Of a stretch of 64,000 nucleotides of DNA, positions 51,157 through 60,183 are shown in pieces; within the stretch, counting starts at the first letter, position 1, and each line of letters opens with the position of its first letter. The stretch covers positions 992,001 through 1,056,000 of the forward strand of contig OY787533.1 in assembly GCA_963678925.1 (NCBI GenBank), read 5' to 3'. This DNA comes from G963665925 sp963678925. Its GTDB lineage: Bacteria; Bacillota; Clostridia; Peptostreptococcales; Acidaminobacteraceae. The notes beneath the pieces are model-generated. The model saw nothing but the letters and a program-made list of their open reading frames with translations, was not told the DNA's origin and searched no databases. A program made the translations under genes and the position numbers.

Positions 51157-51577
51157 ACTCCCCTTTTGAATATGCCTTTAGTTCAGTTCAGTACTCTACT
51201 TCTGCTTAAGCACCTTGATTATAGCAGAGATATTTTGCCAGTCAAAGATATTTTTTTCACAATTTCGAACTTTTTTTAATTCACTTAGAAAAATACAAGA
51301 AGATGCCTAAAAATACTGAAAACACAATTGCTTGAGTATTTTCAATTATGTGATAGTTTATAATTTTACCTGTATATTCATTAGTTTTCCAGATGTATTT
51401 TCTTGATTTTTTGCGTATTTCGTCAATTTATTAACATATTTTAACCTGTAAATTTTCTACCTTGATGCCTTTACATCATAAGCATCTATACATCTCTTCA
51501 GGCAAAAACGGATATATAAAAAGACCTTGGCATGAAATTGCCAAGGTCTGAGTCCTTGCTATGCTTATATGCCGATA
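51157..51577. other. Intergenic region upstream of nhaC
   Basis: 421 AT-rich bases. The nhaC promoter should be in the right-hand part next to 51157; the sensor-kinase terminator is at 51515-51549. No gene seen. Confidence 0.45.
51515..51549 (-). terminator. Sensor-kinase terminator
   Basis: AGACCTTGGCA and TGCCAAGGTCT pair perfectly, followed on the minus strand by TTTTTATATATCC, about 30 bases after the stop. Confidence 0.85.
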
Positions 51578-53524
51578 TCAGCTCACTTGAAATTTCGGCA
51601 GTTTAATTGTAAATGTGGTTCCTACACCAACTTCACTCTCAACGGATATTTCACCATCGTTCTCCATAATAAGCTGCCGGCATATGGCCAAACCAATACC
51701 CGTTCCATCAGATTTAGAAGTATAAAAAGGTTCAAAGACCTTTTCAATGGTATCCTTGGGGATGCCTGACCCACTGTCACTCACCTTGATAACAACCCTG
51801 TCCTTTTCAGGTGTTGCGACAAGATGGATGTGTCCACGCTCAGCCAAGGCTTCATAGCTGTTCATGACAAGGTTAATCAAAACCTGCTTCAGATGACTTG
51901 TGTCACCCCAGCAGATCAGTCCACCTGCATCTGCCATGAAGTTCACACGCTTCTCAACAACTTTCTGCTTGAAGAGGCGGTCGACTTCTTCAAACAGATC
52001 ATCCAGCTCAACGTAATCCGGTTGGGAACTGTTGGGCTTGGTATAGTCAAGCAGGTTCATCAGCAGGACATTGAGTCGTTTGATTTCATCAGGTACAACA
52101 CTCATGAAATAGTCCTGGAACTCATTATCATCCCAGTTTTTAGGAAGCTTTTTCACATATGCATCTATTGAGTTCAAAGGATTTTTCAGCTCATGGGCAA
52201 TCCCGGCAGAGAGTCGGCTCAAGGAATTGAGCTTGTCATTCTGACTCAAGAGGTCCATAAGACCCTTTTCGTTTGTAAAATCGTTGATCAGAAGGATGGT
52301 TCCCTCCGTTCCTTCCGGTCCCTTTATTGGAATAAAGCTATACTGCACATGGACTGTTTCACCTGTTTCACGTTCAAAGGCAACCGCATCGGTATAGGCT
52401 CTCCCGGCCAAGGCATCCTGATAGCCTGTAACCTGAATTTTACTTGCAATATCAAGCCGTCTCCAGTCTTGCCCTAGCTTGATGCGTTCCTTAAGTATTT
52501 TACGTGCTGCCGAATTGTACTGGATAACACTTTGGGTATTGTCCATTACAATGATTCCGCTGGTGATACTCTCCAGTATATTGTCCTTCTGACGATTGCT
52601 TTTTTCAAGAAGCTGCTGATTCAAATGAAGTTCATCCGTTCTGCGCTGGACTTCTTTTTGCAGGCTGTGATTGAGCCAAATTACAAGCGAGATTCCCAGC
52701 ATACTTACACCGAATACCAAGCCCAGTATAATGACCAGTTCGCCCATGTATCTTGGTTCTTTGCCCACAAACTCACCAAACCATCTGGAGTAGATTTTGT
52801 CATAGACAGAATTTTTCCGAATTCTCGCAAGACCTTCATTGAGGTCATCGCTCAGGGCATCATTCCCCAAGCGAACCGCTATGGCTGAAGGCTTTCCAAC
52901 CAGTTCTTCGCCAACTATCTTGACCTGATCCCCAAGCTTGTCCTTTTGTATGATGTATTTACCAGTCAGACTATTTCCGACAACCGCATCTACATCACCA
53001 CGCAGAAGGGCTCCAATCGCCTCTGGCTGACTGGCTACGCCCACGAGCTTGATGGATTCAATTTCTTCAAGATACTCCTGATTCACATCTGCGCTCTGAT
53101 AGGCAACGCGCACATTTTTCAAATCATTCAAACCGGATATGTATGTTGTCTCTGCCCTTACAAATATGGCATCGGTGTGCTCAATTGTCGGATCTGTAAA
53201 AGCATAGGTTTCCATTCTCTTGTCCGTTATGGACATAAACTGGACAGCGTCCACCTGATTGTTTTCAAGGGCCTGCATGGCATCTTCCCATTCCATAGGA
53301 AGAAACTCCACTTTGTAGCCAGCTTCCTTTGCAACAGCATTCATGATATCTACAGCATAACCTTTGAATTCACCATTTTCATCAATGTATTCATAGGGTG
53401 GGTAATTGCTGTCACCTGCAACATGGAGGATTTTATCCTCAGCAAACGAAGGTAAGACGGCGCATATTGAAAAAACAAGAGCCATTAAGACAAAGACTTT
53501 ATACAGTTTTTTTAGCACGTACAC
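51578..53524 (-). CDS. Sensor histidine kinase with amino-acid-binding-type sensor domain
   Basis: 648 aa. Signal peptide (1-28), an extracytoplasmic SBP_bac_3 domain (about 32-250, NYPPYEYIDENGEFKGYAVDI), one transmembrane segment (about 258-282), a PAS domain (VMDNTQSVIQYNSAARKIL), HisKA with the phospho-acceptor His in IAHELKNPLNS, and HATPase with SDSGSGIPKDTIEKVFEPFYT and GTGIGLAICRQL. The SBP-like sensor suggests detection of an amino acid or other small solute. No response regulator gene lies next to it, so the partner is elsewhere. Confidence 0.93.
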   Translation of the reverse strand: MYVLKKLYKVFVLMALVFSICAVLPSFAEDKILHVAGDSNYPPYEYIDENGEFKGYAVDIMNAVAKEAGYKVEFLPMEWEDAMQALENNQVDAVQFMSITDKRMETYAFTDPTIEHTDAIFVRAETTYISGLNDLKNVRVAYQSADVNQEYLEEIESIKLVGVASQPEAIGALLRGDVDAVVGNSLTGKYIIQKDKLGDQVKIVGEELVGKPSAIAVRLGNDALSDDLNEGLARIRKNSVYDKIYSRWFGEFVGKEPRYMGELVIILGLVFGVSMLGISLVIWLNHSLQKEVQRRTDELHLNQQLLEKSNRQKDNILESITSGIIVMDNTQSVIQYNSAARKILKERIKLGQDWRRLDIASKIQVTGYQDALAGRAYTDAVAFERETGETVHVQYSFIPIKGPEGTEGTILLINDFTNEKGLMDLLSQNDKLNSLSRLSAGIAHELKNPLNSIDAYVKKLPKNWDDNEFQDYFMSVVPDEIKRLNVLLMNLLDYTKPNSSQPDYVELDDLFEEVDRLFKQKVVEKRVNFMADAGGLICWGDTSHLKQVLINLVMNSYEALAERGHIHLVATPEKDRVVIKVSDSGSGIPKDTIEKVFEPFYTSKSDGTGIGLAICRQLIMENDGEISVESEVGVGTTFTIKLPKFQVS

Positions 53525-53691
53525 CCCTCCTTTACTGATGTAGAAACACGTTTATCCATATTAAGGTATGTGCATTTTCGTGCACAGCTCAATAGTATAT
53601 ATCTCCACACTGTATAGAATAGCAGATATTCGACAAAATTCCTATTTATTTGACAACAATAAGCTCACATTTTCATAACATTTAACAAAGA

Positions 53692-53727
53692 ACAAAAAAA
53701 GACTGAGTATGGATTCACACTCAGTCT
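53692..53727 (-). terminator. MFS-gene terminator
   Basis: AGACTGAGT and ACTCAGTCT pair, followed on the minus strand by TTTTTTTGTTC, just past the stop of the transporter gene. Confidence 0.85.
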
Positions 53728-53735
53728 CTTAAGAC

Positions 53736-54992
53736 TTAATTGATATGCGCTTTTGCAGGTCGTGTCATGCTTTTCCCTTTTTCCCGTTGGTCCAGTACAT
53801 ACATGGCTATGATGGAGATTGTCATGAGGGCAGAAATCAAATGCCAGGCCTTAGCGATGGCCATATACTCAAGTGCAATTCCCATCAAATACGGACTGAC
53901 CGTATGTCCAAGTCCTATGATCATTGGGAGTACCGAGTTCATGCGTCCGCGGTGGGAAGCCGGTGTATGGTTGATAATAAACGGCATAAAGCTGATTACG
54001 ACAATAATCTCACCAAGCGTCATTAGAAATACAGTCAGGAAAAATGCCGGCTTTGTATCAATGAACCCTAGAACACCAAAGCCAAACAGGTAGAAGAAGC
54101 CACCGATGACGATACGCCATGTATTTCGTCTGCCATCCAGCTTCGAAGTCAGGTATGGTGTGAATAGGATTACTATAAGACCGTTAAAGCTCGCAAGCAA
54201 TCCATAAAGCGCCGCACCCGATTTACCGTAGACTTCAGATGCATGCAGGGGAATCAGGAAGGACCACTGCTGATATACGAAATTGTATCCGAGCATAATC
54301 AGTGAGAAATAGATGAGTATTGGCCGGTTGAGGATAACCCGGAAAATACTGCCCTCTTCATTCTTTTCTGCGTCTGATAGGGCTGTGTCGTCTTTTGAGA
54401 GGCCAATGGTTTCCGGAATCATTAGAACGATGAGTGCAACTCCAATCAAAGCCGTTACAGCATCTCCCATGAAGAAGAGGAAAAACATCCTTTTTGAAAA
54501 GAGAAGCCCCCCCAGTGTTGGCCCAATGGCAAACCCCAGGTTGAAGCCCAGGTATGTCAGCGAGAATGCATTCTCTCTATTTTCCTTATTTGTCAGGTCT
54601 GCGACAAGGGCGCCGTGTGCCGGGTCGGACATGCCATAACAAAACATTGCAGCCATGAGCATGACCAGGGTCATCATGGTAATCGGCATAAATGCGCAAA
54701 CCATGTAAAACAGGGCTGCGATGGTATCAAAGATCACCAGGATTTTTTTTCGCCCTATGCTGTCTACAAGTTTTCCACCAAGCAAACTGCTAAAGGTGAA
54801 AATGAAGCCACCAATCATCATTACAAATCCGGACTCCTTTGGAGACATGTTAAGCTCCTGATTCATGAGTATAATCAGCAGCGGAAACACAAATACCCCC
54901 ATGGCATTGATTACACGCGCAAAGAAAATCACGTAGATTTCCCGCGGTAGCCCTCTATATGCTTTTAAATAGTTCATTATCATCTGTTTCAT
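53736..54992 (-). CDS. Major facilitator superfamily transporter
   Basis: 418 aa with about 12 hydrophobic segments and the MFS motif GGKLVDSIGRKKILV after the second helix. It resembles multidrug-type (DHA1) exporters but the substrate is unknown. The start is ATG 54992 (MKQMIMNYLKAY); the frame opens 15 codons earlier without support. Single gene between its own terminator and a 271-base upstream gap. Confidence 0.85.
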   Translation of the reverse strand: MKQMIMNYLKAYRGLPREIYVIFFARVINAMGVFVFPLLIILMNQELNMSPKESGFVMMIGGFIFTFSSLLGGKLVDSIGRKKILVIFDTIAALFYMVCAFMPITMMTLVMLMAAMFCYGMSDPAHGALVADLTNKENRENAFSLTYLGFNLGFAIGPTLGGLLFSKRMFFLFFMGDAVTALIGVALIVLMIPETIGLSKDDTALSDAEKNEEGSIFRVILNRPILIYFSLIMLGYNFVYQQWSFLIPLHASEVYGKSGAALYGLLASFNGLIVILFTPYLTSKLDGRRNTWRIVIGGFFYLFGFGVLGFIDTKPAFFLTVFLMTLGEIIVVISFMPFIINHTPASHRGRMNSVLPMIIGLGHTVSPYLMGIALEYMAIAKAWHLISALMTISIIAMYVLDQREKGKSMTRPAKAHIN

Positions 54993-55219
54993 GTTTATCA
55001 CCCGTCCGCTTTCCACATCTGTCATACATCGATGCAAATCATGGCATGAAAGATTCAGCGTTCGCTTCGAGTACTGTGTTTAATAGTTACCCATTTCAGG
55101 GATTTCAATTCAACTTAACATTAAACTTTATTTAACGTTAAGTTTATTTTACTCGTTTCTTTTAATGGTGTCAAGTCTTATAGTGTGACTGGTCAAGCTC
55201 TCATTTGATTTCTACATTA

Positions 55220-55257
55220 AAAAAGAAGACATTCACAGTTTTCATGCGAACATCTTC
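55220..55257 (-). terminator. Terminator of the 111-aa gene
   Basis: GAAGATGTTC and GAATGTCTTC pair with two wobble pairs, followed on the minus strand by TTTTTTAATG, close to the stop codon at 55264. Confidence 0.7.
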
Positions 55258-55263
55258 TTCAAA

Positions 55264-55599
55264 TCATTTCATGTTTCTGTTAAACACCACAAGTACATCT
55301 GGCTCTTCCAGATCCCACTTAAAACCAAACTCTTCGATTCTGGTCTTTTCAATATACGCCTTGATATTGCGATTTAGCCCGACCGGATTCAATGGGGGTA
55401 TTACATCTTCATTAAAAGTAAAATACATCTTCGGGGTAATCGCACATCCACTTACGCCTACACGCCTTGGAACGACGCCATCATACGTCTGCTTTCTCAG
55501 ATGGTCGGCCAGGCGCGAGAACAGTGCAGTCTCTCTGTATGGGTTGTCCAGAAGCCTTGAATCTGCCAGTCTGATTTCAAACTGTATTAACCGATCCAT
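55264..55599 (-). CDS. Hypothetical protein, 111 aa
   Basis: Not recognised. Begins MDRLIQFEIRLADSRLLDNPYRETALFSRLAD; mixed helix/strand with no membrane segment and no clear motif. The start at 55599 follows AGGAGG, and a terminator follows the stop, so it is a single-gene unit. The frame is open to 55662, but that start lacks a ribosome site. Confidence 0.65.
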   Translation of the reverse strand: MDRLIQFEIRLADSRLLDNPYRETALFSRLADHLRKQTYDGVVPRRVGVSGCAITPKMYFTFNEDVIPPLNPVGLNRNIKAYIEKTRIEEFGFKWDLEEPDVLVVFNRNMK

Positions 55600-55779
55600 G
55601 GTTCCTCCTTCCTCACGCGAATATAACATACCCCCAAAACTTAAAATATAACAAAACATCAATATTCTTTATACAGGCATGCTGTAAAATGGGTATAAGG
55701 GGACCACACAGTATTTTCATCACACGCTTTCCACCATCGAAAACCGGCTTACAAGACTATTGTATAAAGGAGTTGCCTT

Positions 55780-56403
55780 ATGTATACACTGCCTGAGCTC
55801 GAACCGAACTTTGACCTGCGCCACCGCGCACGGTCCATCCTCCAGGATAATTGGTGGCCATGCATCAGCATCACAATCATATATTTGATTGTTCAGTTTG
55901 TCCTGAACAGGATTCCCATTATTGGCAGTCACATCAGCTTTATTATTTCAGGACCCCTCAATTTGGGATTTGCAATTTTCTATTTGAACTTCATACGTTC
56001 TGAAGACCCGGACTACAATGACTTTTTCGCAGGATTTCAAGATTTTGGAAGAAGTCTCGCCGCAATCATACTGCTAGCTGTCTTTATTCTTGCATGGGCA
56101 GTCCTGCTCGTTATTCCAGGTATCATTGCCGCGTATAGATATTCCATGACCTTTTATATTTTGTCAGACAATCCGGATATAAGTGCGATTGATGCCCTGC
56201 GCCTTAGCTCCGACATGATGGAAGGGGCAAAAATGAAGCTCTTCCAGCTCCACTTGAGCTTTATAGGCTGGGCCCTTCTTACAGCCCTAACCGCTGGAGT
56301 TGGTCAGGTCCTTCTCATTCCTTATGTCATGACGAGTCAAGCCTACTTCTATGAGAACCTGAAGGCTGCCTATGAGGCAGATGTGTATCCAGTGCTGGAA
56401 TAA
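55780..56403 (+). CDS. DUF975 family membrane protein
   Basis: 207 aa. Begins with a short polar part (LRHRARSILQDNWWPC), then about five hydrophobic segments, with the family's AIDALRLSSDMMEGAKMKLFQLHLSFIGW block. Function not known; family members are Gram-positive integral membrane proteins. GGAG lies upstream of ATG. It converges on the PucR-type gene; repeat copy B fills the gap. Confidence 0.85.
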   Translation: MYTLPELEPNFDLRHRARSILQDNWWPCISITIIYLIVQFVLNRIPIIGSHISFIISGPLNLGFAIFYLNFIRSEDPDYNDFFAGFQDFGRSLAAIILLAVFILAWAVLLVIPGIIAAYRYSMTFYILSDNPDISAIDALRLSSDMMEGAKMKLFQLHLSFIGWALLTALTAGVGQVLLIPYVMTSQAYFYENLKAAYEADVYPVLE

Positions 56404-56404
56404 T

Positions 56405-56610
56405 GGACAGGGCAATCTACGATTGCCCATGTCGTTAGATACGCTTTTGCTGATTTACTTTTTAGTCAGTAGAATAATGGACAGGGCAATCTGTGATTGC
56501 CCATGTCGTTAGGCGCGCCATATACTCAAAAATAAGAGAAGACCCAGTTTTGTGCGAGCACAACTGGGTCTTCTCTTATTTTTGAGTGCATTGCTTTGTC
56601 TTTTACGGAT
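56405..56610. repeat. Dispersed hairpin repeat, copy B
   Basis: Two short hairpins (GGGCAATC...GATTGCCC at 56410-56428 and 56483-56501), each followed by CATGTCGTTAG; the second continues GCGCGCCATATACT into a ~30-bp stem (56524-56587) with apex TTTTGTGC-GA-GCACAA, then GTGCATTGCTTTGTCTTTTACG. It lies between convergent genes and could end both transcripts. Confidence 0.8.
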
Positions 56611-56612
56611 TC

Positions 56613-58271
56613 TTACAAATCCAATATTTTCATTATTTTCAGGGCGGTTTGCAGGCCGTAGCGCTCGCCTTCATCATCCAGGTTCTTACCTGTGATTTCC
56701 TGAATTCTGTTGATTCTGTAGAGGACTGTATTGTAATGCGTAAACAGTTTCTCTGACATTTTCTTCAGATTGCCATTGGTTTCAAAATAAATTATAAGTG
56801 ACTTAACGAGTTCCGTGTCCCGTTTTCTATCATAAATAACCAGCGGCTTGAGTGTTGCTTCATAAAAACTTACAAGCTCCTCTTTCAGATGATCCTGACA
56901 GAATATCTTATAAATGCCCAAATCTTCAAAATCAATGATTGTATCATCGACAAAGTTTACAGAAGCTTCAACTGCCTTTTCAGCATCACGGAGAGACTTA
57001 TAGGTATTTTCAAGCCCCTTGTAGACACGTCCGATTCCAATTCTGAAATTCAGGGCGTTCATCTTGGTGTTGAGGATGTTCTCTATGGTCACAGCAGACT
57101 GCGAAGCATTCTTAGCATGCTCGTCCCGACTCCTCCACATATAGAGTATGTGGATTTTCCTGCCCTTGTTCGCCATCAAGTATGTTCTAGAGCCGTCACG
57201 ACACGCCAGGTCTATCATGTACATAGCCTTAATCAGCGCCTGACTGTAGGCACTGTCATCCTGAGTTTCATTGGATCCCTCTTCAAACATGACCGTCAGG
57301 ATACTATAATGACCCTCTTTGTCGAACCGGTAGTAGTTCGCACGCTCCAGCGCCTTTTCCTTACGCTTCTGATCAAGAGATATCAGATCTTCGAAGAACT
57401 CCGCCTTGTATTTGTTCTCAACCTCTTGTACAGAGATACGCTTGAGAAACTCCATGGCAATCACATTGGAGGTAGATTCAAGACTTAGAACATCGAAGTT
57501 TGTCAGTTCTCTCCAAATACCATAGGTAATCAGATGGCCGTATACATTGTTACGCACAATAATCGGCACCATCAACCGGTCCACTGTCTGACCGCTGATA
57601 ATAACCTGATCCTTCGATGACTTATTGGATTTAAAGCTCGACTTGCTTTTTCTAAGACTCTGGTTTATATCTTCAACAAGGACCTTATAGAGGGCATCAG
57701 TACTATCGCCAATATGAATGCATTCCTCAAAGTGATGATCTTTTACAAGAATAGGATTTTCAATGCTTTTGGCAAGGTTGCCCAAAATATCCTCAATGCC
57801 GCCACCTTTAAGCACGGCTTTCATATTATCCTTATGAAGTGTTTCAACTTTTCGAATTATGGACGACTGTCTGTCGAATATTTCCTTAAAAACAGGCGTC
57901 ATAATATCTGTAAATGGCACATTGTAATCGAGTTCAATAATTGGAAACTTGAGCTCATTTGCCATGTTTACAACCTCATCAGGCAGCTTGTCCAAATACG
58001 GATACACTTTGATGCCAATGCCGGATAGCTTCTTGCGGCTGCTCTCCTTTATGAGATTCAGTTGTGTTGTCAAGTCAGATGTCTTAAAGAAGTATGCCGT
58101 AGTTAAAAGAAACTCTCCACGGTCCACCCAATTTAGAATATCTGGGTCTGCCATAACATTTACTTGAGTGATGATGTTGTTCAGGCCATCCTCGCCTGCA
58201 AGAATTGTGCAATTTTTCATGCTATCCATTTTCAAAATATCCCGGATGGCTACGCCTGTTTCTCTTATCAC
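56613..58271 (-). CDS. PucR-family transcriptional regulator
   Basis: 552 aa. N-terminal PucR (purine catabolism regulator-like) domain, about 8-125 (IRDILKMDSMKNCTILAGEDGL ... EFLLTTAYF); a middle GAF-like region; and a C-terminal PucR-type HTH (NLKKMSEKLFTHYNTVLYRINRIQEITG). The founding member activates purine-degradation genes in Bacillus. Given the purine locus 11 kb away it is a good candidate for its regulator, though amino-acid-type inducers are used by other members. GTG start behind AAGGTGG. Single gene. Confidence 0.9.
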   Translation of the reverse strand: MIRETGVAIRDILKMDSMKNCTILAGEDGLNNIITQVNVMADPDILNWVDRGEFLLTTAYFFKTSDLTTQLNLIKESSRKKLSGIGIKVYPYLDKLPDEVVNMANELKFPIIELDYNVPFTDIMTPVFKEIFDRQSSIIRKVETLHKDNMKAVLKGGGIEDILGNLAKSIENPILVKDHHFEECIHIGDSTDALYKVLVEDINQSLRKSKSSFKSNKSSKDQVIISGQTVDRLMVPIIVRNNVYGHLITYGIWRELTNFDVLSLESTSNVIAMEFLKRISVQEVENKYKAEFFEDLISLDQKRKEKALERANYYRFDKEGHYSILTVMFEEGSNETQDDSAYSQALIKAMYMIDLACRDGSRTYLMANKGRKIHILYMWRSRDEHAKNASQSAVTIENILNTKMNALNFRIGIGRVYKGLENTYKSLRDAEKAVEASVNFVDDTIIDFEDLGIYKIFCQDHLKEELVSFYEATLKPLVIYDRKRDTELVKSLIIYFETNGNLKKMSEKLFTHYNTVLYRINRIQEITGKNLDDEGERYGLQTALKIMKILDL

Positions 58272-58403
58272 TATTCCACCTTCTTCATCTGGTATGGTTT
58301 ATAAATTTAATATAAGATTATCATAACAATATCAATTATACAACAAATTCCTTTGTTACTATATACTAAATAAAAATAAGCTGAGGGAAATCCATCGATC
58401 TTT

Positions 58404-58435
58404 CCACAAAAAAGAGACGCTTATGCAAGCGTCTC
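58404..58435 (-). terminator. cobT terminator
   Basis: GAGACGCTT and AAGCGTCTC pair perfectly; TTTTTTGTGG follows on the minus strand. Confidence 0.85.
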
Positions 58436-58459
58436 CGTTCACGCATTCAGTATTCAGTT

Positions 58460-59518
58460 CTACTTTTCAGCAGGCGGTAATGTAAAGCCGCCTTCACTGA
58501 AGGAAACCATCTCTGATTCCATATGAAGCGCTGCATTCAAGATGCCAAACATCAATGCCGCACCTGTACCTTCCCCAAGGCGCATATCCATTGCCAGGGG
58601 CGGATCAAGCTCCAAATATCCTGCTGCAATCTGTGCACCTGGCTCCATGGACCGATGCGAGGGAATCAGATACCCTTTGACTTCCGGCTTGATTGTCACC
58701 GCGAGCGTCGCAGCTGCAAGGGCTATGAAACCATCTACAATTACTGGAACATTTCTTGAAGCACATCCCAATATGACACCTGCCATACCACCAATATCAA
58801 GGCCGCCAACCTTGGCCAGCACATCAACACCATCCCTTGGATCTGGCTGATTGATTGAAATGGATTTTTTAATGACATCCACCTTGTGCTTGACCAAATC
58901 TCTAGGAAGATTCGCACCCGGCCCTGTAACGATTTCAGGATCAGTTCCTGTTATCACTGAAACAATGGCCGATGATGGTGTGGTATTGGCGATTCCCATC
59001 TCACCAATGCCCATTATTCTGGTGCCTTCATCAATTTTCTGACAGGCTACTTCTATGCCAACTTCGAGAGCCTTAATGGCTTCCTCTCGACTCATTGCCG
59101 ACCCCTTTGCCAGGTTATGTGTGCCCTTTGGCATGATTTTTCTGTGAAGCACTTCCGTGCCGCTCATATCTGCATCGATGCCGATATCGACGACGACGAC
59201 TTCTGCGCCCGCCGCCTTCGACAGAGCGCAGACCCCAGTGAGTCCCTTTGTCATATTCACAGCCTGAACCATGGTTACCGCTCGCGGACTGACCGCAACA
59301 CCTTCTTCAAATACGCCATGATCAGACGCCATGACGACAATGGCCTTCTTATCGAGTGTCGGCTTCATGGTCTTCTGTATCCCGCAAAGCTGTACAAAGT
59401 AAGATTCAAGCTTACCTAGACTGCCCTCCGGCTTTATCAAATCATCGACTCTAAATTTTGCACTTTCCATGGTCTTGCTGCATACGGGTTGGATTTCTTG
59501 AATCACGCGTTCAAGCAT
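58460..59518 (-). CDS. cobT: Nicotinate-nucleotide:dimethylbenzimidazole phosphoribosyltransferase
   Basis: Activates the lower ligand of cobalamin (alpha-ribazole phosphate formation). 352 aa; VMASDHGVFEEGVAVSP, the GIGEMGIANTTPSSA loop and the C-terminal LGEGTGAALMFGILNAA, where Glu of GEGTGAA is the family's catalytic base. GGAGG precedes ATG. A cobalamin riboswitch lies upstream, giving feedback control. No other cob genes are in the window. Confidence 0.96.
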   Translation of the reverse strand: MLERVIQEIQPVCSKTMESAKFRVDDLIKPEGSLGKLESYFVQLCGIQKTMKPTLDKKAIVVMASDHGVFEEGVAVSPRAVTMVQAVNMTKGLTGVCALSKAAGAEVVVVDIGIDADMSGTEVLHRKIMPKGTHNLAKGSAMSREEAIKALEVGIEVACQKIDEGTRIMGIGEMGIANTTPSSAIVSVITGTDPEIVTGPGANLPRDLVKHKVDVIKKSISINQPDPRDGVDVLAKVGGLDIGGMAGVILGCASRNVPVIVDGFIALAAATLAVTIKPEVKGYLIPSHRSMEPGAQIAAGYLELDPPLAMDMRLGEGTGAALMFGILNAALHMESEMVSFSEGGFTLPPAEK

Positions 59519-59534
59519 AGCGCTTCCTCCTTAT

Positions 59535-59620
59535 AATGCATGCAATAAAAAAACGACACCTCGTCGCGGCATCGCAGTCTAAGTCGTGATTCAGTTTTCT
59601 TCTTTATATAGAAGAACCAC
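59535..59620 (-). terminator. Expression platform of the cobT riboswitch
   Basis: On the minus strand an inverted repeat GTCGTGGTTC...GAATCACGAC is followed by a second, shorter stem and GTCGTTTTTTT, immediately before the cobT ribosome site (AAGGAGG). The two can compete through the shared ACGAC segment. Confidence 0.55.
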
Positions 59621-59664
59621 GACATTTGCATGCGCAAACAATCGTGGACGTTACCATAATCCAT

Positions 59665-59835
59665 TTAATATCCATTCTGCTGGCAGGTCTCCTGGCTCAG
59701 TATCAACGTTCATTTCGCCTTCCCAACTTTCGCAGTCAGTGGCATGTGAAACAAACTCCTCATTACAGTGGCGGGACCGCGCTGGAATTGAACCAGCTTC
59801 CCTATTCTCCCTTGCGGGCACCTTCAGAAATATAA
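59665..59835 (-). promoter_or_regulatory. Cobalamin riboswitch of cobT
   Basis: Minus strand: GGGAAGCTGGTTCAATTCC, GCGGTCCCGCCACTGTAATG, TGCCACTG, GGGAAGG and the B12 box GCCAGGAGACCTGCC, all in the standard order and spacing. It precedes cobT by about 150 bases. Confidence 0.95.
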
Positions 59836-59916
59836 ATTTGTCGAGCACATAAGCTCTATATGTATTATAAACGAAGACGGCACGGCAAATCAATAACCTT
59901 TATTGATATTTATTTG

Positions 59917-60110
59917 TGCAATCTAACGATTTCTCATGTCGCTTGAAGCACTTAATTGTCCCTATTTGAATCGCAATGTACAGAGCAATCTTACGATTGC
60001 TCATGTCGTTAGGCACGCCATATACTTGAGTACAGAAGAGGCTCAATTTTTGTGCGAGTACAAATAAAACCTCTTCTGTACTCAAGTGCACTGCTTTGCC
60101 TTTTACGCAA
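59917..60110. repeat. Dispersed hairpin repeat, copy C
   Basis: A degenerate short hairpin with CATGTCG (59917-59943), then GAGCAATC...GATTGCTC (59983-60002), CATGTCGTTAGGCACGCCATATACT, a long stem at 60024-60087 (18 outer base pairs around an imperfect apex TTTTTGTGC-GA-GTACAA), and GTGCACTGCTTTGCCTTTTACG. Lies downstream of gdhA. Confidence 0.78.
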
Positions 60111-60135
60111 AAAGGACCGTCCTAAGACGGTCCTT
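60107..60135 (-). terminator. gdhA terminator
   Basis: AAGGACCGTC and GACGGTCCTT pair perfectly with TTTTT after it on the minus strand; about 50 bases past the gdhA stop. Confidence 0.85.
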
Positions 60136-60183
60136 GTAATTGTTCTATTAATTCGCTCGCCAGAGCATGTAAGAATTTATATC

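Noticed and set aside
56495..56520. GTTAGGC in the dispersed repeats, resembling an integron attC core
   Set aside because: No complementary GCCTAAC-type site is found on the other side of the hairpins, several copies lack the heptamer, and no integron integrase is present.
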